The notes beneath the pieces are model-generated. The model was given only the letters and a program-made list of their open reading frames with translations. It did not search any database and had not been told where the DNA came from. This document shows positions 25,267 through 33,997 of a stretch of 64,000 nt of DNA, one piece after another (the stretch's first letter is position 1; each line of letters begins with the position of its first letter). The stretch lies in NCBI RefSeq assembly GCF_016495725.1, contig NZ_CP054705.1:2604001-2668000 (forward strand), given 5' to 3'. A program made the position numbers and the translations under genes. Source of the DNA: Salicibibacter cibarius (lineage in GTDB: Bacteria > Bacillota > Bacilli > Bacillales > Marinococcaceae).

Positions 25267-26103
25267 ATGCACGCGCTGCCTAGATGGATTTGGTTGATTA
25301 TTGTCGTTTTTGTCTTCATTGTGCTTATGCTTGCACTGCTTTATTTTTTTCAACATCGGTTGATTTTTCACCCTACTTCCCTATCGGAAGATGAAGCTGA
25401 TCTGATTAGATCGCAGCACCCCGAAGCGGATGAGATCACGATTCCTGTGACAGATGAAGTGAGCGTGCACGGCTGGTTGATCTCCAATGCAGAGGAAGAA
25501 CCGGCGCCATTACTGATTTATTTTGGCGGGAATGCTCAGGAAGTATCGGGATTGATTCCCGAGACCGCGAAACTTGAGGGCTGGTCGGTGTTATTGATGA
25601 ATTACCGCGGCTATGGATTAAGCGAAGGCGCCCCTGATGAAGAAGCGTTGTTGGGAGATGCGTTGATGGTCTATGACGAAATGGCCGCTCGCGAGGATAT
25701 TGATGAGGGTAATGTCGTCACGATGGGCAGAAGTATCGGGTCTGCGGTGGCAACCCATCTCAGTGCGGAAAGAGATGTGCAGGGGACGATTCTCATTTCC
25801 CCGTTCGATGAATTTCTGAACGTCGCAAAATCCCAATTCCCTGTTCTCCCGGTGGAATTGCTGTTGAGATATCCTTTCGATTCCACGAAAATCGCCCCGC
25901 AAATGGAGCAACCGTTGTTGGCGCTAATCGCTGAGAAAGATGAAATCATTGACCCGGCATATTCGAAATCCCTCGTGGAAAAATGGGGCGGACCCAAGGA
26001 AAGCTATGTAATTGAGGGTGAAGGGCATAATACAGTTCATTTGAGCGAGATGTATCAGGCATATATTCAAAATTTTTTACAAGAAATGAAGCAAGAACAA
26101 TGA
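25267..26103 (+). CDS. Membrane-anchored alpha/beta hydrolase
   Basis: 278 residues from ATG 25267 (GGTGGTG six bases upstream); ATG 25252 is an alternative. One N-terminal membrane anchor (about residues 6-28 in this numbering), then an alpha/beta hydrolase domain of the YfhR/Abhd13-like kind. Visible catalytic set: nucleophile Ser in GRSIGS, acid Asp in AEKDEIIDP and His in EGHNTVH. Oxyanion segment YFGGNAQE. Probably an esterase or lipase facing the outside of the membrane; substrate unknown. The upstream gap 25060-25251 shows no other gene. Confidence 0.8.
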   Translation: MHALPRWIWLIIVVFVFIVLMLALLYFFQHRLIFHPTSLSEDEADLIRSQHPEADEITIPVTDEVSVHGWLISNAEEEPAPLLIYFGGNAQEVSGLIPETAKLEGWSVLLMNYRGYGLSEGAPDEEALLGDALMVYDEMAAREDIDEGNVVTMGRSIGSAVATHLSAERDVQGTILISPFDEFLNVAKSQFPVLPVELLLRYPFDSTKIAPQMEQPLLALIAEKDEIIDPAYSKSLVEKWGGPKESYVIEGEGHNTVHLSEMYQAYIQNFLQEMKQEQ

Positions 26104-26150
26104 CTCACCTATGCTATAATGAATGCATCACGAAGAAAAGGTGAATAATC

Positions 26151-26498
26151 ATGGATAAGCAAGTGTCCTATTGGATCGATGAAAGTCTGGAAACCATTGA
26201 TGCTGCCAAAGTATTATTGGATAAGAATAAATACTTGGAAGCGGCGTATTTTTGTCATCTTTCTTGTGAAAAAATGTTGAAAGCGGCGGTTGTTCAACAT
26301 ACGTCTCAAGTGCCACCGAAAATTCATGCGTTAAACAGGCTTGCGAAGCATGCGTCAGTTGATCAAACTATGAATAAATCACAACAACACTTCTTAGATC
26401 ACCTAGATGTTTTTCAATTAGAAGCGCGTTACCCACAAGATCGACATAAACTGTACCAAACAACTCCACCAAGTGAATTCGTACGCATACATATATGA
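26151..26498 (+). pseudogene. HEPN domain protein of a HEPN/MNT pair, frameshifted near the C-terminus
   Basis: 115 codons as read. The N-terminal helices (WIDESLETIDAAKVLLD, then HLSCEKMLKAAVV) are typical of HEPN ribonuclease-fold toxins. After RYPQDRHKLYQT the frame ends in an atypical TPPSEFVRIHI. The +1 frame from about 26464 instead reads LHQVNSYAYIYEETEEMLAW and LQQQIQSSGK, stopping at 26556, which is what HEPN proteins look like there. A single extra base near 26460-26463 explains it. The intact protein would have 134 residues and overlap the MNT gene. Whether this is inactivation, programmed shifting or a sequencing error is open. Confidence 0.72.
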
Positions 26499-26519
26499 GG
26501 AAACGGAGGAGATGCTCGC

Positions 26520-26858
26520 ATGGCTACAACAACAGATACAATCTTCCGGGAAATAAAACAATACACTCAATATGTAAGCGGGAAAGTGAATATCGAGCAA
26601 GTCATTTTATTCGGCTCATACGCGCACGGAACCGCCACAGCAGACAGCGATGTTGACATCGCAATCGTCTCCCCTGATTTCGGGAAAGCACCGCTAATGG
26701 AAAAGATGGATTTATATGGATGGCGGTCCGATTCTGATGTTCAAGTTATAATGCAACCCTTCCCATTCGGAACGGACGAATTCAAACAAACGGACGATTT
26801 TTTTATTAATGAAATTAAGAAAACCGGGGTGGATGTTACGTATTTACTCGAGCAATAG
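26520..26858 (+). CDS. MNT-type nucleotidyltransferase antitoxin
   Basis: 112 residues with the minimal nucleotidyltransferase signature GS-x10-DxD: Gly32-Ser33 and Asp44/Asp46 in FGSYAHGTATADSDVDIAIV. In HEPN/MNT pairs this enzyme neutralises the HEPN toxin, in studied cases by adding AMP groups. Start supported by GGAGGAG eight bases upstream. All active-site residues are intact even though the HEPN gene is shifted, so the antitoxin may still be functional. Confidence 0.82.
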   Translation: MATTTDTIFREIKQYTQYVSGKVNIEQVILFGSYAHGTATADSDVDIAIVSPDFGKAPLMEKMDLYGWRSDSDVQVIMQPFPFGTDEFKQTDDFFINEIKKTGVDVTYLLEQ

Positions 26859-26866
26859 CAAGTATG

Positions 26867-26890
26867 TGGTTCCTCATGGAACCTCTTTTT
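26867..26890 (+). terminator. Rho-independent terminator of the HEPN/MNT pair
   Basis: Short stem GGTTCC/GGAACC with a four-base loop followed by TCTTTTTT, nine bases after the MNT stop. Confidence 0.75.
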
Positions 26891-27016
26891 TGGCTATATT
26901 TCGCCCTGTAGACAATATTCACGATTTTGCCTATGCTTGTTGTCTTCTAACGCCCTGGTTGAAAACAACACCGCTGGTTTCTCTTATCTTTGTCTTCTTC
27001 TATCTGCTTGTGCTCT

Positions 27017-27502
27017 TTACCCTCCCCATATCCCCTTTTCCTGCTCCCGCGCCTCGTCCTGAATCTCATAAAATTCCTCTTCATACCTCACATCAGGCTC
27101 ATACACGACAACCTCAGCTAACCCTTCTTCCAACAACATTTCCTGAAACATCCGATCTTCATCCACATAAACATAAAACAACAACCGATCGTATTGATCC
27201 CGCTCCGACACGTCTTGCTCCAGATAAACCGTTTCCCCAAGCAACACATCCGTCGCGAACTCGGTCGCTTCATCCCCATATGACTCCGGCTCACATTCCG
27301 GGGGATCATGTTGATGACAAATCTCAGGGGCGTCCACCATAATCGGACGTACCCGTTCATCGCCCATTCCCTGAATGTTGACATCAAACGTATCGCCATC
27401 CACGATGTTCACGACCGTCCCTTGCAACGGTTCATCGTCAGACGGACTCTGGCATCCAACGAGAATCAGCATAGAAAAAATAACAATCACAAAACGAAAC
27501 AT
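27017..27502 (-). CDS. Secreted thermonuclease-like lipoprotein (SNase domain)
   Basis: 161 residues from ATG 27502, preceded by AAGGGA; the longer frame is less likely. N-terminal hydrophobic signal ending in the lipobox LVGC suggests attachment to the outer face of the membrane. The SNase domain follows: VDGDTFDV (calcium and catalytic Asp), ERVRPIMVDAPE (Arg and Glu of the active site) and QYDRLLFYVY (second Arg). It should cut DNA or RNA outside the cell. Similar in layout to Bacillus YncB-type nucleases. Confidence 0.85.
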   Translation of the reverse strand: MFRFVIVIFSMLILVGCQSPSDDEPLQGTVVNIVDGDTFDVNIQGMGDERVRPIMVDAPEICHQHDPPECEPESYGDEATEFATDVLLGETVYLEQDVSERDQYDRLLFYVYVDEDRMFQEMLLEEGLAEVVVYEPDVRYEEEFYEIQDEAREQEKGIWGG

Positions 27503-27621
27503 AAATGCTCTTTCCCTTCCAAAGTTGTACACCAAATTTAACAACAGTCATCTGTTTCAGCCATTCTCAAGCGTTCGAAACCGGTGCAATGACTGAAATT
27601 TGAACGCTTAACAGTTTGATG

Positions 27622-27837
27622 CGTTATAATTACCGGTGTATTCTCTTTAATTACATCGCATAATGGCTTTTCACGATATAATTACCAGCGCACGCTCTTA
27701 AATTACATCGCATAATGGCTTTTCACGATATGATAACCGGTGCATTCTCTTTAATTACATCGCATAATGGTTTTCACGATATAATAACCAGCGCATTCTC
27801 TTAAATCACATCGCATGACGGCCTTTTACGATATAAT
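27622..27837. repeat. 52-bp array with CGATATAAT/ATTACATCG stems
   Basis: Left arms CGATATAAT-like start at 27622, 27674, 27726, 27777 and 27829. Right arms ATTACATCG-like start at 27650, 27702, 27754 and 27805. Periods are 52, 52, 51 and 52. The segment between the arms is TACCAGCGCATTCTCTTAA-like. The array fills most of the 505-bp gap between the divergent nuclease and EamA genes; nothing else gene-like is seen there. Confidence 0.85.
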
Positions 27838-28007
27838 TACCGGTTGGTTCGCCGAAATTTAAACGCGAATCCGTCTCATAGGGCTATCGTTCGATGCTTT
27901 ATCGTAGTTGCGGCGCTCCCTCCTCTTAAAACGCCGTGACACTATGGTTCTTTTTCCCATCATAGCATGATAGAATGGGAGGAATTCCAAAGAAATAGAG
28001 GCCATCC

Positions 28008-28892
28008 ATGAAACGAGACAACAAACTCATCATCTACATCCTTATGTTAATCATCACACTCCTCTGGGGCTATGCGTGGGTACTCATGAAAGACGCGCTT
28101 ACATACATGGGACCATTCACGTTTTCGGCATTTCGCTTCGGCACCGGCGCCGCCACGCTACTCCTCGTCGTATGGATCATGAACATCGGCTTGCCGCCAA
28201 GACGTTATTGGAAACATTTAATCGTCATCGGGCTTCTGCAAACATCGGCCGTTTTCCTGCTCGTCATGTACGCCCTGGAATTCGTCGACGCCGGCCAATC
28301 CTCCGTCCTATTGTACTCCATGCCGATGTGGAGCAGCTTGCTAGCCGTTCAATTCCTTGGCGAAAAAATAAACCCGGCGAAGCTGACAGGCTTAATTGTC
28401 GGGATCATCGGGCTATTTACCATCGTCGGGTGGGACATGTGGGTCGGGCAACCGCTCGAGGTGATCTTCGGCCAACTTCTGATCATTATTGCCGCCATCG
28501 CTTGGGCAATATCAAACATTTACTATCGACGTAACGTGTCCGGGCTATCCCAATTGCAAGTATCTGCCATGCAAATGTTCTTCGGCACCATCGGCATAAC
28601 GCTTGCAGCCCTAATCGCGGAATGGGGCGAACCGATTGTGTTTAATGCAACGAGCATTTATCATGTTTTATTCACCGGTGTGCTCGCCTCGGCGTTAGCT
28701 TTTACCGTCTGGTTTTTTATCATCAGCAAAATTGATATGGTCACGGCGACGATCTCCACATTACTCGTCCCGATCTTCGGATTGACATTCAGCAGCCTTT
28801 TGCTCGGCGAACAACTAACCGTTGGCATATTGACCGGATCCGCGCTGATTATTGCAGGGATTGTGATCGCGACGGTTGCGAAGGAACGATAA
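28008..28892 (+). CDS. EamA/DMT family transporter
   Basis: 294 residues with ten predicted membrane helices in two EamA halves. TLLWGYAWVLMKDAL at the N-terminus is the family opening, and ASALAFTVWFFIISK lies in the second repeat. Drug/metabolite exporters of this kind move amino acids, nucleobases or other small metabolites; the substrate cannot be read from sequence. Flanked on both sides by 52-bp hairpin arrays. Start preceded by a weak AGAGG site. Confidence 0.83.
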   Translation: MKRDNKLIIYILMLIITLLWGYAWVLMKDALTYMGPFTFSAFRFGTGAATLLLVVWIMNIGLPPRRYWKHLIVIGLLQTSAVFLLVMYALEFVDAGQSSVLLYSMPMWSSLLAVQFLGEKINPAKLTGLIVGIIGLFTIVGWDMWVGQPLEVIFGQLLIIIAAIAWAISNIYYRRNVSGLSQLQVSAMQMFFGTIGITLAALIAEWGEPIVFNATSIYHVLFTGVLASALAFTVWFFIISKIDMVTATISTLLVPIFGLTFSSLLLGEQLTVGILTGSALIIAGIVIATVAKER

Positions 28893-28918
28893 CGGCAGCC
28901 TTCGTTATGGACCCGTGT

Positions 28919-29062
28919 TCGGACAGGTTACCAGCGTTTCCTTGCTATAATGTCCGAAGTTACCCCCAGTTCGGACAATCTCCTCGCTTCGTCGCAAAAA
29001 TTTGTCCGAACCTCACCCATGTTCGGACAGTTTCCGCCCATTTCGCCGTAAAAGTGTCCAAA
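28919..29062. repeat. 52-bp array with TTCGGACA/TGTCCGAA stems
   Basis: Left arms TTCGGACA at 28919, 28970 and 29022; right arms TGTCCGAA at 28951 and 29003 and TGTCCAAA at 29055. Right-arm period is exactly 52. The loops of 24-25 bases differ between units (the first contains TTACCAGCGTTTCCTTG). Located between the convergent EamA and SEC-C genes. Confidence 0.85.
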
Positions 29063-29098
29063 CCACCCTTACAGACATGCTGGTGCCATCATATTAAA

Positions 29099-29120
29099 AG
29101 GCACCCCTTCTCGGGTGCCT
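29099..29120 (-). terminator. Terminator of the SEC-C gene
   Basis: Stem AGGCACCC/GGGTGCCT; in the leftward direction it is followed by TTTTAATATG. It lies 17 bases after the SEC-C stop. Confidence 0.7.
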
Positions 29121-29136
29121 ATAACGGTCACCTCCC

Positions 29137-30963
29137 CTAAACCAATGCCTCCAATTTCTGCAGCAACGCCTGATCATTTTGCCACAACTCAGCGTAACGT
29201 TGCGCGTAATCGATGGCTTCGTTCTCATCTCCGAGTCCGTAAAATGGGGGGATCGTTTCCGGAATTTTTCTTTTTCCGAGTAAGTAAACCGGAACGTGTA
29301 GATTTTGATCGATTGCCTCTTGTAACCACTTCTCCGTTTTTTTCGTCCATCCATTCAGCTTGTATTCGGCATAAGCGCGACTGTAGACCATATTGGCTGT
29401 CGGCTCGTCATATTCTTCCACCAGTTCTTTCGCTTCTCCATAGTCGCCCGCCTTCATTAGCGCGCCAATTAAGAGGTAACGAATGCCTTGATTGTCCATC
29501 TCGTTTAAGTCAAGCAGTTCCCGGTAGTGTTCCTTCGCGAGATCCAAAGCGCCCAATTGCTCACACGTTTCGGCGTAGCCCTGTTTGGCTCGCATATACG
29601 GCCGTGTCTCCGTTAGCCCCCAGAATAGCCCCCGGTTATTTTCAAAAAAATCCGGGCCGAACTCCGCTTCCCCCTTGATCATGCCTTCAAAATACAAATC
29701 ATTTTGTTCTTCCAACGTGTCTGCCCCTTCTGCCAAAAGCACGTATTGATCGACCTGATCTCCGGTAGCCTCGCTTGTACCGAATGGCAGATCAGCCGGA
29801 AGAAGTTCGTTTATAAACTGTTCAATCTCTTCTTCAGATGAAAATTCTTGGCTTTCGAGTGCTTGTTTTAATTCACCAAACATTTGCTCCGCTAGCTCCG
29901 AAGCCCCTTCCGTATCAGGGTCAAACGGCGAGAAATCGTCCAGCATGTCATCAAAGAAATCATACATCAAATAGTTCATTTCTTGGTATCGTTGCGATAA
30001 AGTGCTCGGGGATGTCCCGTATTTCTCCGCGATCTCTTTTTGCGTCGCGCCATCCCCGTCCATCATATTTACAAGATATTCAAGCGCGGCGGCAAATACT
30101 GCTTCTTTTTTTATAACGGGGTTTTCATCTTCACAAAATTCCTGCCATACTTCGATCGCTAAATTGAGGTCTTCATCGTCCCAAATCGGTCTGTTCGTTT
30201 CATATAAAAGTTCAATAACTGCCTGATGTTTTTTTGAAGCCCAATCATACGTATCGATTAATTTACGCGGATCCGCTTCCTCGTTAAACAGGTCGTGCAA
30301 AACGAAAGGATATTCGTTTTTCATCGCTTTTGAGAAACGAGCAAGGTCCAAATCACTGCGGTATTGCTCATATACGCTTTGCAGCAACTCCAATGGAAAC
30401 TCATCATAAGTAAAAAGAAAGTGGTTAACGTTATTCGTAAAGGGTACGAAGATCCCGATCACGCCATTGCCGATTTCAGGTAACTCGTCTTCTTTATCGC
30501 AGAACACATCGCGTTCACCGGTTTCCAATGAAACCACTTTAAAATGATCGTCATCAATATGATCAATGACTTCATACATGCCGGGCACCGTTACCCATCC
30601 ATCAATCCTTTCTTTTGTCTCGGGACGCAACGCCCCGCTTTGCTCGTCCATAAACGTTTGAAAAATCGTCTCTCCATCAATCAGCGGAGCATTGCAAATT
30701 GCCCAGGCCACAAACAACAGATAATATTCTTCTTCATAATCAGAATCTATGTCCCAGTTATTTTCATGAACATAAGCTTTATACAACGAGTAGATGGGAT
30801 CGGTATAGTGAAGCGAGAAGTCTTCCAGATCCTCGCTTAGCTGCTCCAATTCTTGTGCCCCCATCTTCGTTCTGATATCTACGACTTTATTAGCCAAACA
30901 ACAATGTTTATATTTTTTCCCACTTCCACATGGGCACGGCTCGTTACGTCCGATTTTCGCCAT
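29137..30963 (-). CDS. SEC-C zinc-motif protein with helical repeats
   Basis: 608 residues. The N-terminus has the SEC-C zinc-binding motif (GRNEPCPCGSGKKYKHCCL, residues 5-23). A middle helix-turn-helix-like stretch, ATQKEIAEKYGTSPSTLSQRY, is followed by an acidic helical region, and the C-terminal third looks like TPR repeats (LAKEHYRELLDLNEMDNQG, then AKELVEEYDEPTANMVYS). Strongly acidic overall. SEC-C proteins act as adaptors, for instance to SecA-like or ClpP-linked partners; the role here is unknown. Single gene divergent from acetoacetate-CoA ligase. Confidence 0.72.
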   Translation of the reverse strand: MAKIGRNEPCPCGSGKKYKHCCLANKVVDIRTKMGAQELEQLSEDLEDFSLHYTDPIYSLYKAYVHENNWDIDSDYEEEYYLLFVAWAICNAPLIDGETIFQTFMDEQSGALRPETKERIDGWVTVPGMYEVIDHIDDDHFKVVSLETGERDVFCDKEDELPEIGNGVIGIFVPFTNNVNHFLFTYDEFPLELLQSVYEQYRSDLDLARFSKAMKNEYPFVLHDLFNEEADPRKLIDTYDWASKKHQAVIELLYETNRPIWDDEDLNLAIEVWQEFCEDENPVIKKEAVFAAALEYLVNMMDGDGATQKEIAEKYGTSPSTLSQRYQEMNYLMYDFFDDMLDDFSPFDPDTEGASELAEQMFGELKQALESQEFSSEEEIEQFINELLPADLPFGTSEATGDQVDQYVLLAEGADTLEEQNDLYFEGMIKGEAEFGPDFFENNRGLFWGLTETRPYMRAKQGYAETCEQLGALDLAKEHYRELLDLNEMDNQGIRYLLIGALMKAGDYGEAKELVEEYDEPTANMVYSRAYAEYKLNGWTKKTEKWLQEAIDQNLHVPVYLLGKRKIPETIPPFYGLGDENEAIDYAQRYAELWQNDQALLQKLEALV

Positions 30964-31072
30964 CCAATCACTCCCAAACGCTCTTTCTCACAGTCTACCA
31001 TAAGGCTGGAGATCATGCTAAAATGAAAAAAAAGATATATTCATAAGTTTGAAAACAACAGGAGGTCACACA

Positions 31073-33046
31073 ATGACAGTGCAAGAAGGAACCCTTCTTT
31101 GGGAACCGTCACAGGCATTTATCAACCAATCCAATCTCAACGCTTACATGCAATGGCTCAAAAACGAAAAAGGATTGACGTTTAACACCTATCAAGACCT
31201 TTGGGACTGGTCCGTTACCAACGTTGAAGATTTCTGGGAAACGTTATGGGTTTATTTTGACATTCAAGCCAATCCTTCCTATCAACGCGTGTTAGAGGCC
31301 GACGGCGTTCCATTCGCAAAATGGTTCGAAGGCGCCAAGCTTAATTATGCGGAACATGCCTTTCGCCGCGCCCGACCGGGGGAAACCGCGATTATTTCCA
31401 AGTCCGAAATCCGTCCGACCGAAAAAATGACTTGGGAAACGCTTTATGAACAAGTGGCTTCTTTTGCCGCCGGATTAAAAGCGGAAGGCATCAAGCCCGG
31501 GGACCGGGTCGTTGCTTATTTGCCGAATATTCCTGAAGCAACAATTGCCTTTTTGGCGTGCGCGAGCATCGGAGCCGTTTGGTCGAGCGCTTCCCCGGAT
31601 TTTGGCAGCCGAACGGTCGTTGATCGCTTTCAACAGATCGAGCCAAAATTGCTCATTGCCGTCGATGGTTATCGTTATAACGGCAAGGATCATGATCGAA
31701 TTAGTGCGGTACGTGAAATTCAAACAGCGATCCCATCGCTTGAAAAAACGGTCCTTCTCCCCTACTTGTCGGCTGTCCCTAACACCGCTGGCCTAACGAA
31801 CGTTGAGCGCTGGTCAGATTTTATCGAAGTCAATCGCTCCACTTCTCTCGATTACACGTATGTTTCTTTTGATCATCCGCTTTGGATTCTTTATTCTTCC
31901 GGAACGACCGGGCTTCCGAAGGCGATTGTTCAAGGACAAGGGGGCATCTTGCTTGAACATCTGAAAAAACTGGCCTTCCACACCGACTTAAAACCGGAAG
32001 ACAACTTCTTTTGGTTTACGACGACCGGATGGATGATGTGGAATGTTCTTGTAAGCGGTTTACTCACCGGCTCCACGATTGTCCTGTATGACGGCAGCCC
32101 GACGTACCCGAGGATAGACACGCTTTGGCAATTCGCCGAGGAAACAGAAGTGACTGTTTTCGGCACGAGCGCGAGCTACTTGATGGCGAATAAAAATAAT
32201 GATGTAACACCCGGGGACACTTATCGATTGGAGCACTTGAAAAGCGTCGCCTCTACCGGTTCGCCGCTCCCGCCGGAAGGATCGGAATGGGTCTATGAAA
32301 ATGTGAAAAAAGATTTGTGGCTCGCCTCCGTCAGCGGCGGGACAGACCTTTGTTCCGCATTCGTCAGCGGCTCTCCGCTTCTGCCGGTGCACGCGGGCGA
32401 GATCCAATGCCGCGCACTCGGGGCTGACGTGCAAGCGTATACGGAAGACGCTCAACCGGTGTTCGATCAAGTCGGAGAGCTCGTACTCGCCAAGCCCATG
32501 CCATCGATGCCGATTTATTTTTGGGGCGACAAAAACAATGAACGTTACTATGACAGCTATTTCGCAGATTTCCCCGGCGTATGGCGGCACGGGGACTGGA
32601 TTAAAATTACATCCAAAGGGAGCTGCCAGATTTACGGACGTTCCGACTCCACGATTAACCGCGGGGGCATTCGCATGGGAACGAGTGAAATTTATAGTGC
32701 TGTCGAAGATGTGGAAGCGGTTGAAGACAGTCTCGTCGTTGATATCAATGACCCGAACGGAAAAGACTATATGCCGCTATTCGTCGTACTGAAAGCAGGC
32801 GAGGAACTGACCGAAGCATTGGAAAAAGAAATCAAGCAAAACATCCGCGAGCACTGCTCTCCCAGGCACGTGCCCAATGACATTTTCAGGATCAACGAAG
32901 TGCCGACAACTTTAAACGGCAAAAAGATGGAAGTTCCCATCAAAAAAATTCTTATGGGCACGCCAATTGAAAAAGCGGTAAATGAAGGATCGATGAAAAA
33001 TCCGGAGACGTTGGATTATTTTGTTGAATTCGCCGAAAAGGGATAG
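31073..33046 (+). CDS. Acetoacetate-CoA ligase
   Basis: 657 residues from ATG 31073, fixed by AGGAGGT six bases upstream. ANL-superfamily ligase that turns acetoacetate, ATP and CoA into acetoacetyl-CoA. The phosphate loop is ILYSSGTTGLPKAIV, and the C-terminal Lys region is TLNGKKMEVPIKK. The N-terminal part with WDWSVTNVEDFWETLW and the length fit acetoacetyl-CoA rather than acetyl-CoA synthetases. It can use acetoacetate released by the HMG-CoA lyase encoded near 4 kb, although the genes are not adjacent. Confidence 0.87.
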   Translation: MTVQEGTLLWEPSQAFINQSNLNAYMQWLKNEKGLTFNTYQDLWDWSVTNVEDFWETLWVYFDIQANPSYQRVLEADGVPFAKWFEGAKLNYAEHAFRRARPGETAIISKSEIRPTEKMTWETLYEQVASFAAGLKAEGIKPGDRVVAYLPNIPEATIAFLACASIGAVWSSASPDFGSRTVVDRFQQIEPKLLIAVDGYRYNGKDHDRISAVREIQTAIPSLEKTVLLPYLSAVPNTAGLTNVERWSDFIEVNRSTSLDYTYVSFDHPLWILYSSGTTGLPKAIVQGQGGILLEHLKKLAFHTDLKPEDNFFWFTTTGWMMWNVLVSGLLTGSTIVLYDGSPTYPRIDTLWQFAEETEVTVFGTSASYLMANKNNDVTPGDTYRLEHLKSVASTGSPLPPEGSEWVYENVKKDLWLASVSGGTDLCSAFVSGSPLLPVHAGEIQCRALGADVQAYTEDAQPVFDQVGELVLAKPMPSMPIYFWGDKNNERYYDSYFADFPGVWRHGDWIKITSKGSCQIYGRSDSTINRGGIRMGTSEIYSAVEDVEAVEDSLVVDINDPNGKDYMPLFVVLKAGEELTEALEKEIKQNIREHCSPRHVPNDIFRINEVPTTLNGKKMEVPIKKILMGTPIEKAVNEGSMKNPETLDYFVEFAEKG

Positions 33047-33058
33047 GGATGCCGGGGC

Positions 33059-33196
33059 AGGTGCGGCTACCTCCAGTTGATCTGTTCAATGCACCTCTAA
33101 TGTTCAGAATCCGACCAGGTCAGGTGCGTTGGAACGTTCAATGCACCTCAAATTGCCTGGAAATCCCCAGATCAGGTGCAACGCTTCATGACACCT
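33059..33196. repeat. 52-bp repeats with AGGTGC/GCACCT stems
   Basis: AGGTGC at 33059, 33122 and 33174 and GCACCT at 33091 and 33143. The GCACCT pair and the last AGGTGC pair are both exactly 52 bp apart. The third unit has drifted to TGACACCT. It begins 13 bases after the ligase gene, in the convergent gap before the VanZ gene. Confidence 0.7.
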
Positions 33197-33220
33197 CTTG
33201 CTTCAATATTTTTCCTTTGG

Positions 33221-33299
33221 TTGGTGTCATGAAGCTTGCATGACACCAATTATTATCATTTTTTCTTTTTAGAGGTGCCATGGGCCGTTCATGGCACCT
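33221..33299. terminator. Two strong hairpins between convergent genes
   Basis: TTGGTGTCATG/CATGACACCAA at 33221-33249 and AGGTGCCATG/CATGGCACCT at 33273-33299, separated by a T-rich tract (33258-33270). The first hairpin followed by this tract reads as a rightward terminator. The second may back it up. Confidence 0.65.
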
Positions 33300-33306
33300 T
33301 TCATTT

Positions 33307-33801
33307 CTATTTCCTACCTGTTAATGGTGTCATAACGCTCCTAAAAGACCACTTTCTCCGCACCACTACATAAACCCCAATACCTACCAAAGCACCGATG
33401 CTATCAAGGACCACATCGCTCACTTCACCGCTGCGCCCCGGAATAAACAGCTGGTGCACTTCATCCGTGATCGCGTAACAAACACAGAGCAACCACGCCC
33501 ACAAGGTTATTTGCCGCGTACTCCTTTCGGTTGTTGAAACCCGAAACGCATGGACCGCAAAAATCCCGAGCACGACATACACAGCCACATGCGCCGCCTT
33601 GCGAATCAACGTATGAAAGCTTTCAAAATCGATCGTCACAAACGGAATTAGACGTTGGCTCCAACTATACGCAACTTCCGTCACTCCACCGCTGAGCGAA
33701 CTCGACGCTTCGCCCGACTGATGCGAAAAATAAAAAATAAGCCCCATCCATCCAATCACAAGGAGCCATGCCACGATCTTCTGTTTTGATAGATTCTTCA
33801 T
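33307..33801 (-). CDS. VanZ family membrane protein
   Basis: 164 residues from ATG 33801 (a GTG at 33825 is possible; neither has a strong binding site). Four or five membrane helices: the first at about 7-27 and the family segments IFYFSHQSGEAS and RKAAHVAVYVVLGIFAVHA, then CYAITDEVHQLFIPGRSGEVSDVVLDS (seen in parts), typical of VanZ. Relatives give low-level teicoplanin resistance or affect the cell envelope, but most members have unknown function. Confidence 0.85.
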   Translation of the reverse strand: MKNLSKQKIVAWLLVIGWMGLIFYFSHQSGEASSSLSGGVTEVAYSWSQRLIPFVTIDFESFHTLIRKAAHVAVYVVLGIFAVHAFRVSTTERSTRQITLWAWLLCVCYAITDEVHQLFIPGRSGEVSDVVLDSIGALVGIGVYVVVRRKWSFRSVMTPLTGRK

Positions 33802-33997
33802 TTTATGCACATCCGCAATAAACACCCATAATCGTTTGTATATCCGATTATATCAATAATCCTTTTCACTTTACTATTTTTTTGCGAAAGAAATTTAATT
33901 CACTTTAAAAAAATAGCGTTTATATCATTTTTTCTTTAAAAATGTAGCATGCTGGTATAAAATGAAAAGTAACGTCAAAAATGAGGAAGTGGGGGCT

